Of a stretch of DNA of 64,000 bases, positions 15,983 through 24,217 are shown one piece after another (the first letter of the stretch is position 1; the number at the start of each line of letters is the position of its first letter). The position numbers and the translations under genes were made by a program. Source of the stretch: Phycisphaerales bacterium (GTDB taxonomy: Bacteria; Planctomycetota; Phycisphaerae; Phycisphaerales; UBA1924); contig JABWBB010000002.1 in NCBI GenBank assembly GCA_013360675.1, forward strand, positions 124,001 to 188,000, written 5' to 3'. The notes below the pieces were generated by a model. That model did not search any database and was not told the origin of the DNA. It worked only from the letters and a program-made list of their open reading frames with translations.

Positions 15983-17716
15983 ATGGCGATTGATCTCGCA
16001 GAACTCAAGGGCCGCAAACTCGGCCGCGTGCTGACCAAACTGGGAAAGGTTTCCCGGGAGCAGGTGCACGAGGGGCTGGCGGCACAGAAGACCAAGAAGG
16101 GGCTCATCGGCGAGCGTCTGGTCGAGATGGGGTTCTGCTCTGCCAAAGACATCAGTGAAGGCTTGGCCGGTCAGGCCGGGATGGCCTTCATGGATCTCAC
16201 GGGGTTTGACATCCCGGAGAAAGTGCGGGAGGCGATTCCCGCCGAGAACGTCCGGATGTATGAGGTGGTTCCGGTTGAGTTCAATCCGACCTCCAAGCGG
16301 CTGAAGATCGCCATGAAGAGCCCGGACAACTTCCGGGCGGTGGACGACCTGCGGATGCTGCTGAGCGCGACCGTCGAGGCGGTGATCGCGGACGCGGGGC
16401 TGATCGACGCGCTGATCAAGAAGCACTTCTCCAAGCAGGAGTCGATGACCGACGTTGTGAGCGCGATCGCCACGGACGATCGATTCTCCAAGCTGTCGAG
16501 CAAGAGCGATCAATCGATCGACCTTGACGAACTCAAGGATCTGGCCGAGGACAACCAGGTCGTGCGGCTGCTGAACCTGGTGCTGCTGCAGGCGATCAAG
16601 GACCGGGCGAGCGACATCCACTTCGAGCCCTTCGAGAATGAATTCAAGATGCGCTATCGCATCGACGGCGTGCTGTACGAGATGGTTCCCCCGCCCAAGC
16701 AGCTGGGGCCGGCGATCACCAGCCGCGTGAAGGTCATGTCGAACCTCGACATCGCGGAGCGGCGTCTGCCTCAGGACGGTCGCATCGAGCTGACGCTGGG
16801 CGGGCGGCCCGTGGATCTTCGCGTGGCGATCCTGCCGACGATCTGGGGCGAGAGCTGCGTGATGCGTGTGCTGGATCGGAGTAACGTGGAACTGGCGCTG
16901 GACCGGATTGGGCTTCGCGAGGACGAAATTGCGACGTTCCAGAACCTGATTGGAAAGCCCAACGGCATCGTGATCGTGACGGGACCCACGGGCTCGGGCA
17001 AGACGACGACGCTCTACGCGGCCTTGTCGAACATCAACGACATCGAGACCAAGATCCTGACGGTCGAGGATCCGGTGGAGTACGACATCGACGGTCTGTG
17101 CCAGTGCCAGGTGAACGAAGAGGCCGGGCTCACCTTCGCCAAGGCGCTGCGGAGCTTCCTGCGACAGGACCCGGACGTCATCCTGGTGGGCGAAATCCGC
17201 GACATCGAGACGGCGCAGATCGCGGTGCAGGCGTCGCTGACGGGGCACCTGGTGCTGAGCACGCTGCACACGAACGACGCCCCGAGCAGCATCGTGCGTC
17301 TGGTTGACCTTGGTCTGGAGCAGTTCCTCATCACCGCCACGCTCGAGGGCGTGGTGGCGCAGCGGCTGGTGCGCACGATCTGCCGCGGCTGCAAGGAGGA
17401 ATACGAGGCCAAGGAAGAGGAGCTGATGGAGCTGAACCTCACGCCCAATGACGTGAAGGGGCGCAAGCTCTATCGCGGACGCGGCTGCGAGAAGTGCAAC
17501 AACACCGGGTACAAGGGGCGGATGGCGATCTTCGAGATCATGGTGATCGACGACGAGATGCGTGAACTCATCATGAAGCAGGCGAACTCAAACGTGCTGC
17601 GGACCTATGCCCGCAAACGCGGCATGCGGACGCTGCGCGAGAGCGGACTGATGGCCATCTTCGAGGGCCAGACCACCATCGACGAGGTGGTTCGCGAGAC
17701 GATCAGCGAGGAGTGA
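15983..17716 (+). CDS. GspE/PilB-type secretion or pilus assembly ATPase, copy 2
   Basis: Second assembly ATPase of the cluster, 577 residues. The N-terminal 60 residues hold two 24-residue MshEN-type motifs (KLGRVLTKLGKVSREQV and IGERLVEMGFCSAKDI, each ending in Gln), a better fit than in copy 1 and compatible with cyclic-di-GMP control; this is inference. The motor domain has GPTGSGKTTT, EDPVEYDI, ILVGEIRDIET, GHLVLSTLHTND and zinc pairs CRGC and CEKC. A 190-base gap from pilT, the largest inside the cluster before the pseudopilins, may hold its own promoter; AGGGGGAAAG lies upstream of the ATG. Two different GspE/PilB paralogues beside one PilT suggest alternate motors on one platform. Confidence 0.93.
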   Translation: MAIDLAELKGRKLGRVLTKLGKVSREQVHEGLAAQKTKKGLIGERLVEMGFCSAKDISEGLAGQAGMAFMDLTGFDIPEKVREAIPAENVRMYEVVPVEFNPTSKRLKIAMKSPDNFRAVDDLRMLLSATVEAVIADAGLIDALIKKHFSKQESMTDVVSAIATDDRFSKLSSKSDQSIDLDELKDLAEDNQVVRLLNLVLLQAIKDRASDIHFEPFENEFKMRYRIDGVLYEMVPPPKQLGPAITSRVKVMSNLDIAERRLPQDGRIELTLGGRPVDLRVAILPTIWGESCVMRVLDRSNVELALDRIGLREDEIATFQNLIGKPNGIVIVTGPTGSGKTTTLYAALSNINDIETKILTVEDPVEYDIDGLCQCQVNEEAGLTFAKALRSFLRQDPDVILVGEIRDIETAQIAVQASLTGHLVLSTLHTNDAPSSIVRLVDLGLEQFLITATLEGVVAQRLVRTICRGCKEEYEAKEEELMELNLTPNDVKGRKLYRGRGCEKCNNTGYKGRMAIFEIMVIDDEMRELIMKQANSNVLRTYARKRGMRTLRESGLMAIFEGQTTIDEVVRETISEE

Positions 17717-17832
17717 TCGATCCGGGCGGCGGCGTCGTCGCCCGGTGACAACCCATGTCCATGGCGCGTGTCGCCCACCCCGGTGGGAGGGGGCCGACGG
17801 CACGGGCCGGTTCATCCTGTTTGGAGTGTGAC

Positions 17833-19119
17833 ATGCCGACCTTTGCGTACGAAGCGCTCAACGCCGCCGGCAAGCCCCAGAAGGGCTCGATCGAGGCCAC
17901 CACGACCGAGGAAGCAATCCAGCGGATCAAGGGGCAGGGCTTCTTCCCGACCAGCGTGCGCGAGCAGAAGGGCAAGCAGGGCGGCGGCGGAGGCGGGGCG
18001 ACCGCCACGGCCAAGAAGCCCAAGGCCAAGGGCGGCTTCAGCATCGGCGGGGTGTCGGCCAAGAACCTCACGGCCTTCACGCGGCAGTTGTCCACCCTGC
18101 AGGACGCGGGCCTGCCGCTGCTGCGCTCGCTGCAGATTCTCGAGAGCCAGCAGAAGCCGGGCAAGATGAAGAACGTGCTGATCGGCATCTGCGAAGAGGT
18201 CGAGGGCGGCAGTTCGCTGTCCGAGGCGATGGCCAAATACCCCAAGGCCTTCAACAAGCTCTATACGAAGATGGTCGCCGCGGGCGAGGTGGGCGGCGTG
18301 CTGGACATCATCCTCCAGCGACTGGCCGAGTTCATGGAAAAGAGCGAGCGGCTGAAGCGCAAGATCAAGGGCGCGATGGTCTATCCGATCGTCGTCATCT
18401 CGATCGCGGGCATCATCCTGTCGGCGATCATGTACTTCATCATCCCCAAGTTCGAGGAAATCTTCACGGACTTCGGTGTGGCGCTCCCCGCGCTGACGAT
18501 GGGTCTGATCCGCGTCAGCCGCTGGTTCGCGGGAACCAACCCCGGGCAGGAGATTCCCGGCTGGCTGATCTCGATCCCGTTCCCGTTCGTCGCGTGGATC
18601 TGCTGGAAACTGCTGCGCAAGTCTCGCCCCGGTCGAGCGGCGACCGATACGTCGGTCTTCTGGCTGCCCATCTTCGGCAAGCTCGTGCGCAAGACGGTCA
18701 TCGCCCGCTTCACGCGGACGCTGGGCACCCTGGTCGCCGCGGGCGTGCCGATTCTCGAGGCCATCACCATCACCAAGGAAACCAGCGGCAACTACGTCTT
18801 CGAGAAGGCGCTGGGCAGCGTGCACGACAGCATCCGCGAGGGTGAAGGGTTCTCCGACCCGTTGCGCGAGAGCAAGACGTGCGACGCGCTCGTCGTCAAC
18901 ATGATCGACGTGGGTGAGGAGACGGGTGAACTCGACGCGATGCTCCTGAAGATCGCGGACAACTACGACGAAGAGGTCGACGTCGCCGTCGCCTCGCTGG
19001 TCAGCCTCCTCGAGCCGCTGATGGTCGTGGTGCTGGGCGGGATCGTCGGCACGATCGTCGTGGCGATGTTCCTCCCGCTGGTGGCCATGATCAACTCGCT
19101 GCAGGGCGGCGGGATCTGA
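17833..19119 (+). CDS. Type II secretion/type IV pilus platform protein GspF/PilC
   Basis: Polytopic inner-membrane platform that couples the ATPases to filament growth. It starts PTFAYEALNAAGKPQKGSIE, typical of GspF/PilC, has a Gly/Lys-rich linker (residues 50-70), then two T2SSF domains (KNLTAFTRQLSTLQDAGLPL near residue 77 and FTRTLGTLVAAGVPILEA near residue 295), each followed by hydrophobic helices; the last hydrophobic stretch ends the protein. The ATG at 17833 has GGAG seven bases upstream; an in-frame ATG at 17755 gives an unconserved extension. 428 residues, 117 bases after the second ATPase. Confidence 0.93.
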   Translation: MPTFAYEALNAAGKPQKGSIEATTTEEAIQRIKGQGFFPTSVREQKGKQGGGGGGATATAKKPKAKGGFSIGGVSAKNLTAFTRQLSTLQDAGLPLLRSLQILESQQKPGKMKNVLIGICEEVEGGSSLSEAMAKYPKAFNKLYTKMVAAGEVGGVLDIILQRLAEFMEKSERLKRKIKGAMVYPIVVISIAGIILSAIMYFIIPKFEEIFTDFGVALPALTMGLIRVSRWFAGTNPGQEIPGWLISIPFPFVAWICWKLLRKSRPGRAATDTSVFWLPIFGKLVRKTVIARFTRTLGTLVAAGVPILEAITITKETSGNYVFEKALGSVHDSIREGEGFSDPLRESKTCDALVVNMIDVGEETGELDAMLLKIADNYDEEVDVAVASLVSLLEPLMVVVLGGIVGTIVVAMFLPLVAMINSLQGGGI

Positions 19120-19127
19120 GGTCCTTC

Positions 19128-20168
19128 ATGCACACACGATCGCACACCCACGCTTCGCCCCTGGGCCCGCGCACTCGCGGGCCCGGATCCCGCGCCTTCA
19201 CGCTGATTGAGCTGCTCATCGGCGTGCTGGTCATCGGGGTGTTGATGAGCCTGCTCATCTACGGCATGGTGTACGCACGCCGATATGTCGCGAGCGTCGC
19301 GGACGCGCGGGCGGTGGACGCGCTGGCCTCGGGCGTGAACGACTTCAAGCGAGAGTTCGGGTTCTTCCCGCCGCTCGTGCGCGAGCGGGCGCCGATGACT
19401 CCCGCGGCGATCGAGACGGGCGGCGGCGTCAATCGCGTGGCGGTCTACCAGGAGACGAGCACACAGCACAAGCAGTGGCTGCGGCGTGAAGGGCAGCCCG
19501 TCCCCCCGGCAACCAATCCCTTTGAAGATTACCGCTACAGCGAGCGCACCCTGCCCTATTACCTGGTCGGCGCTCTGGCCGAGCCTGTGGCGGTTGGGAA
19601 CTCTCTCCCGATCGACGGCATCTCCGGGCCGGGCTTCTACCCGCCCGATGAGGAAGGGTCTTTCGTCATACCGCGCGACGTCATCGCGGCGGGCGCGGGC
19701 AACGCGGCCCAGCGCAACCGCACGGGCAAGACGTACGAGCCGCTGGTCAACCTGAGTTCGGGCTCACTCACGCTCTTCGCGGATCCCGGCAGCCGGCAGA
19801 TCGTGGAGATCCGCGGCCGCAAGAACGCGATGATCCGCTATTACCGGTGGCTGCCGGGGCGGCTGGTCAACGGGTCGTACGTCGTCGAGGAACTGCGCGA
19901 TCTCAACATGCCGTTGCTGGTGGGGCGGCTCGTCAATGACCCCGCCCGCACTCCTTCGTTCATCAGCACGCCCGAGGATCGGGACCTCGAGAAGAACACA
20001 TCGCTGCGAAGCGCGACGTGGGCGATCGTGGCCGCCGGGCCCGATGGGGTGTTCGGCGACGAGCCCATCGCCACGATCCGCACAACGCTGGGGCTGACGA
20101 CGGCGATCGACGAACTGACCGCGCGTCTTCAGGCCGAGAAGGACAACATCGTCCGGGTGGGGAACTGA
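19128..20168 (+). CDS. Prepilin-like protein, GspG-like
   Basis: The prepilin peptidase motif is SRAFTLIELL with a following 20-residue hydrophobic helix (GVLVIGVLMSLLIYGMV). Glu at +5 is present; the residue before the cleavage site is Ala rather than the usual Gly. The part after the helix (LASGVNDFKREFGFFPPLV) resembles the alpha-helix and FxxDxGxYP segment of the major pseudopilin GspG. The C-terminal domain is long (346 residues in all against about 140 for GspG) and otherwise unrecognised. It begins nine bases after gspF and its stop overlaps the next start by one base. Confidence 0.85.
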   Translation: MHTRSHTHASPLGPRTRGPGSRAFTLIELLIGVLVIGVLMSLLIYGMVYARRYVASVADARAVDALASGVNDFKREFGFFPPLVRERAPMTPAAIETGGGVNRVAVYQETSTQHKQWLRREGQPVPPATNPFEDYRYSERTLPYYLVGALAEPVAVGNSLPIDGISGPGFYPPDEEGSFVIPRDVIAAGAGNAAQRNRTGKTYEPLVNLSSGSLTLFADPGSRQIVEIRGRKNAMIRYYRWLPGRLVNGSYVVEELRDLNMPLLVGRLVNDPARTPSFISTPEDRDLEKNTSLRSATWAIVAAGPDGVFGDEPIATIRTTLGLTTAIDELTARLQAEKDNIVRVGN

Positions 20169-21283
20169 TGCACACCACGCGCACACAAACTCTGGCGAAG
20201 GGCTTCACGCTCACCGAGCTGCTGGTGGTCATTTCGATCATCGTGCTGCTGGTGGCCATCGCGGTGCCCGCGTTCAGCACCATCCTGTACAACAACGAGC
20301 GTGCCCAGGCCGAGAACCAGCTGCGCGTGGGCATCTCTAGCGCCCGTGACGCGGCGATTGCCTCGGACGGAGGCGATGCGGCGGCGGTCTTCATCTTCCG
20401 CCCGGGCGATCGCCTGCTCATCATCCCCGCCGTCATGGTGGGAACCATCGAGGACCAGGTCATTGTCAACGGCGCGCCCGTGGGTGGCACGACCACCCGC
20501 ACGCGCGATGTCTTTGTGCCGGTGGCGACGGGTGAGCCCATCGCCCTCCCGCGCGGATGGTCGATCCGCGGCTTTGCGCCCCCGGGCGCCATCGACGCGG
20601 GCACGGGCATCGCCAACGGGTGGTACGACGCGCTGCTCAGCCAGCCCACCGGGAGCGAAACCCGGGGGAACTGGCTCTTCCCCGAATCGGGCTATTACGA
20701 CGGTTCACGCGCCAACGACGGCTGGAAGCGACAGACGTTCATCGTGCGCTTCGAGGCCCGCACCGGCTCGCTTTCGGTGGGGTCAAAAAACGATTGCCTC
20801 ATCGTGGACCCGGTGCCCAACCAGGCCTTCCGCACCGCGGCGCCCTTCTCGGCCAATCGTCTCGACGAGGCCAGCGACCAGGTGCAGTTCGTCAAGCGCG
20901 TGATCTCTCCGGCCAATCCGCTGACGCCTGCTCAGCGTCAGGCTCTCCTGGGCGATCGCTCGCTCGACACCATCCTGGCTCGGCCCGTCACCGAGATCGC
21001 CCTGGTCGATGAACGGCGCATGGCGGCGGGACTCAAGGCCGGCGGCCTCAACCGGGCGACGGGTTCGGTCTATGGCGTGCCGGGCAGCGGGCGAGACATC
21101 CCCACCGAGCCCCGCCTCGATACGGATCTCTTCCCCGCGACTCCTGACCCCGCGGCGATCAGCCTTGCGATCTCGCAGTGGATCGAGGGACGGTTGCCCG
21201 ACGGCCCCGATTTCGTCGCCTCGGACGCACGCATCTTCACGATGCAGCGATACCTGGGCCAGCTGAAGGAGGTGACGCCATGA
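20168..21283 (+). CDS. Prepilin-like protein, GspH-like
   Basis: The prepilin motif is KGFTLTELLVVISIIVLLVAI (cleavage after Gly, Glu at +5) with a continuous hydrophobic helix ending near AVPAF. By position and pattern (NNERAQAENQLRVGISSARD after the helix) it resembles GspH, but it is 371 residues long, about twice a usual GspH, with an unrecognised C-terminal domain. The start is the ATG at 20168 inside TGATG shared with the preceding stop; the frame is open for 50 codons upstream but the prepilin leader demands this start. Its stop overlaps the next gene (ATGA). Confidence 0.85.
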   Translation: MHTTRTQTLAKGFTLTELLVVISIIVLLVAIAVPAFSTILYNNERAQAENQLRVGISSARDAAIASDGGDAAAVFIFRPGDRLLIIPAVMVGTIEDQVIVNGAPVGGTTTRTRDVFVPVATGEPIALPRGWSIRGFAPPGAIDAGTGIANGWYDALLSQPTGSETRGNWLFPESGYYDGSRANDGWKRQTFIVRFEARTGSLSVGSKNDCLIVDPVPNQAFRTAAPFSANRLDEASDQVQFVKRVISPANPLTPAQRQALLGDRSLDTILARPVTEIALVDERRMAAGLKAGGLNRATGSVYGVPGSGRDIPTEPRLDTDLFPATPDPAAISLAISQWIEGRLPDGPDFVASDARIFTMQRYLGQLKEVTP

Positions 21284-22311
21284 GGCCTTTCATTCTCATA
21301 CGCCGTGGCTTCACGCTTATCGAGGTGCTGATCGCGATTGTCGTGCTGGCGCTGGGGCTGCTGGGCTTGGCCGCCGTCTTCCCCGTGGTGGTCTACCAGC
21401 AGCGTGAGGCGAGCGGCACGGTGCAGGGGATCTCGGTCGAGCGTTCGGTGGGGGCCTGGGTGCACGGGCACCTGGGGCTCAACGCCCGCAGCCTGCCCGG
21501 GACGAACCTGGCGATCCCCGCGAACCGGCTGGGGTGGGAGATGCTCTATGCCGACGCCACGTTCTCTCCCGATGGAGAGTGGGTCCTGCCGCGAGAGCAA
21601 CTCGCAATGCTGCAGCAGCATGTCAATACGGGAGTGCTCTCGATCGGGCAAGGGGTCAACAAGGTGAACGTGCCTGTCGGGCAGCGGCTGTTCCCATCGC
21701 CGTATGCCAGCGGCGGCGGTGTGCCGCAGACCGGCGACGAACCTCGCTTCGTGTGGGACCTGGCCGCACGGCGCATCATGCAGGGGGACGCAACCGAGTT
21801 TGACGACGCGGTGCAGATCGCGTTGTTCGTTCGTCGCGTCGATGCGTCGATACGTCTGCCGCGTGGTGTTTCGTTGTCGGCGGCGTTGACCGGGGGCTCG
21901 CCGGCCAATCGTCGCGTGCCGGTGGCCGAGGATGGCGCGGGGCGCCCGACCAACGACGGCTTTGGGCCGCAGGGTAACCCGGTCTATTCACAGATTTCTT
22001 CCTTCACGTTCGAAGAGCCCGCGGGGAATCTGGACGTGATCCGCCCGATCAGCGCGGGGGCCTTCACGGCGCTGAGGCCGTTCGCCTCGCAGGTGGGCCA
22101 GCGCTTCGTTGACCCTGACGGCGTGGTGCACCGCGTGGTCGAACTGGTTCCCGAGGCCAACCCCACGCTTCCGCCGCTGCTGCGGCTGACTCCGGCCTTC
22201 ACGCCCGAGCAGATTGAACGCTGGCGGACCAGTGCGCAGGGGCGTCGGCTGCTCTTTACACCCCAGCCGCCGGTGGCGATCGAGATCATGACGGTCGGGC
22301 AGCGAGGCTGA
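21280..22311 (+). CDS. Prepilin-like protein, GspI-like
   Basis: A short leader and canonical motif RRGFTLIEVLIAIVVLALGLLG, very close to GspI/PilV-type minor pseudopilins. After the helix comes a long domain with no recognised fold (343 residues in all). The start overlaps the preceding stop by four bases and is preceded by GAAGGAGG eight bases upstream, so the upstream extension of the frame is not used. Third pseudopilin of the cluster, between the GspH-like and GspJ-like proteins as in classical gsp operons. Confidence 0.87.
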   Translation: MRPFILIRRGFTLIEVLIAIVVLALGLLGLAAVFPVVVYQQREASGTVQGISVERSVGAWVHGHLGLNARSLPGTNLAIPANRLGWEMLYADATFSPDGEWVLPREQLAMLQQHVNTGVLSIGQGVNKVNVPVGQRLFPSPYASGGGVPQTGDEPRFVWDLAARRIMQGDATEFDDAVQIALFVRRVDASIRLPRGVSLSAALTGGSPANRRVPVAEDGAGRPTNDGFGPQGNPVYSQISSFTFEEPAGNLDVIRPISAGAFTALRPFASQVGQRFVDPDGVVHRVVELVPEANPTLPPLLRLTPAFTPEQIERWRTSAQGRRLLFTPQPPVAIEIMTVGQRG

Positions 22312-22328
22312 TCGACATGGAGAAGACC

Positions 22329-24191
22329 ATGCACGAACCAATCCAACAACGCCCGGGCGCACGCCCCGCGGGCTTCACGCTGCTCGAGGTGCTCGTCGCG
22401 GTGGGGGCGGTGGCGCTGGTCGCCGTCGGCCTGGCCACGATCTTTGATTCGGTGGGCAAGACGGTCAGCGGCGGGCGTCGCATCAGCCTGCTCACGCAGT
22501 ATGCGGGGCTGCTCGAGAACCGCATGCGCCGCGACTTTGACGCCATGACCCGCGACGGGGTGCTCGTCATCCGCCAGCAGTGGACCGACGGGACCATCGG
22601 CGCTACGTGGTCGCCCGATGGGCTGGTGACGCTGGTGGTTCCGAACAACACCGCCAGCGCGGACGCCGTGCGCCTGCACGCGAGGGATGAAGCGCCCCGC
22701 CCGCGCCGCATCGATGAGCTCGTCTTCTTCGTGCGCGATTCGGTTCGATCGGCACGCCCGCCGCTGCACGCAGACGCGGTGGCCGAGTCGAGCGAGGCGA
22801 GGATCTATTACGGGCATGGGGCGGCGCACATTCACCCGCTGACCGACGTCGAATCAGACCTGACCAATCGGTTTTACTTCCCGCGCACGGACGACACCAA
22901 TCATCGCGGTCTCTACCCGACGTTCGACGCCCCGCTGGGGCTGAACCGGGCCGACAATCCCAACCGCTACGCCTCGGATTGGACCCTCCTCCGCCATGTC
23001 ACGCTGCTGGTGAACCCCGAATCGGCTCGCCCACCGGCCCTTTCCGGGCCCGTGTTCGGGATCGCCCCGACGAGCTCACGCCTGGGCAATAACGACTTTC
23101 AATACGCCCTGCAGCCCGCGGCCCCGAGCATCTTCAAGGCGATCAATCGCCCGGGTGTGCTCTTCGGTCCCGACGCGCCCAATGCCGCCTTTGCGCTGCG
23201 CCCCACCGGGCAAAGCCCTGAAGTGTTCCGTCCGGCGTTTGTCTTCGCCAGCGGCCTGATCGATATCGCCACCAGCGACCTCAACGAGGTTCGCGCGATG
23301 GTCACCTCGATGCCCGAGGCCTCGGCGTTCATGATCCCCGGGCGTCCCCGTCCGCCGCTCAAGCCCACGGGGCGTTTCAACTACACCGCGCCCACCACGA
23401 CCCGTCCGACCAATCCGGCGGCGGCGACATCGCTCGATCTGGCGCACGATTGGATGGCGCAGCTCTTCCCCACCGAATCCAACCCGATGACCGACGCCAT
23501 GTTCAAGATCGGCGGGGCGCAAGACTCCACCGACCCGCTGGGGGCACGCCTCCGCTATGAGCAGACCCCGCCCGCGCTGCTCAACGACAACGTGATCAAC
23601 GCGACCTCGGGGGCGGGCGCCACGGGCCAGCAGGCCCTGGCGATGGCGATCCGGCGCGCCGACCAGTTGATGCTCGGCTCGTCGATCTTCGCCGCCCGCT
23701 GCAGCGAGTTCATCGTCGAGTGGTCCTTCGGGCAGACGCTGATCGGGGGCGAGATTCTCTGGTATGGCCCGGAACGCTACGCCGACACGAGCAACAACGG
23801 GCGGATCGACGGCCCGGATTCATTGATCACGTTGCCGTACGGCGCGGGCGGGCTGAACCTGGTGGGCCAGGCCTACACCACGCAGCCCCCCCTCGGCGGG
23901 CTGCCGGGGATCGGGGTTCACACCGTCACGCAGCGCCTGATCTACGGCTATTCGCCAGTCTCCGGACAGGCGTGCCTGACGAGTTACTTCGGGTACGTCG
24001 ACCCGACGTTCAATGCGGATCCGGATTTCGACAATGTGTTCGGTGAGCCGGGCGAGCCCGTCGTGCGTTCGCTGCCCTGGACTTGGCCGCGACTGATCCG
24101 CGTCACCATGACGCTGGCCGACCCGATCGATCCGTCGATCGAATCGACCTTCCAGTTTGTGTTCAACGTGCCTGACGCGCCGACGCGTTGA
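22329..24191 (+). CDS. Prepilin-like protein, GspJ-like
   Basis: The prepilin motif is AGFTLLEVLVAVGAVALVAVG, followed by LENRMRRDFDAM, similar to the helix of GspJ/PilW minor pseudopilins. At about 620 residues it is three times the usual GspJ, with a large secreted domain that includes Pro/Thr-rich stretches around residue 390. It also holds DTSNNGRIDGPD (residues 488-499), which resembles a calcium-binding loop. ATG 22329 has GGAG at six bases; ATG 22317, four codons upstream, is possible. The stop overlaps a TTG of the next frame, but the next gene has a better start at 24218. Confidence 0.85.
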   Translation: MHEPIQQRPGARPAGFTLLEVLVAVGAVALVAVGLATIFDSVGKTVSGGRRISLLTQYAGLLENRMRRDFDAMTRDGVLVIRQQWTDGTIGATWSPDGLVTLVVPNNTASADAVRLHARDEAPRPRRIDELVFFVRDSVRSARPPLHADAVAESSEARIYYGHGAAHIHPLTDVESDLTNRFYFPRTDDTNHRGLYPTFDAPLGLNRADNPNRYASDWTLLRHVTLLVNPESARPPALSGPVFGIAPTSSRLGNNDFQYALQPAAPSIFKAINRPGVLFGPDAPNAAFALRPTGQSPEVFRPAFVFASGLIDIATSDLNEVRAMVTSMPEASAFMIPGRPRPPLKPTGRFNYTAPTTTRPTNPAAATSLDLAHDWMAQLFPTESNPMTDAMFKIGGAQDSTDPLGARLRYEQTPPALLNDNVINATSGAGATGQQALAMAIRRADQLMLGSSIFAARCSEFIVEWSFGQTLIGGEILWYGPERYADTSNNGRIDGPDSLITLPYGAGGLNLVGQAYTTQPPLGGLPGIGVHTVTQRLIYGYSPVSGQACLTSYFGYVDPTFNADPDFDNVFGEPGEPVVRSLPWTWPRLIRVTMTLADPIDPSIESTFQFVFNVPDAPTR

Positions 24192-24217
24192 GGACGCGAA
24201 AAGTGATGGAGGTTGCC

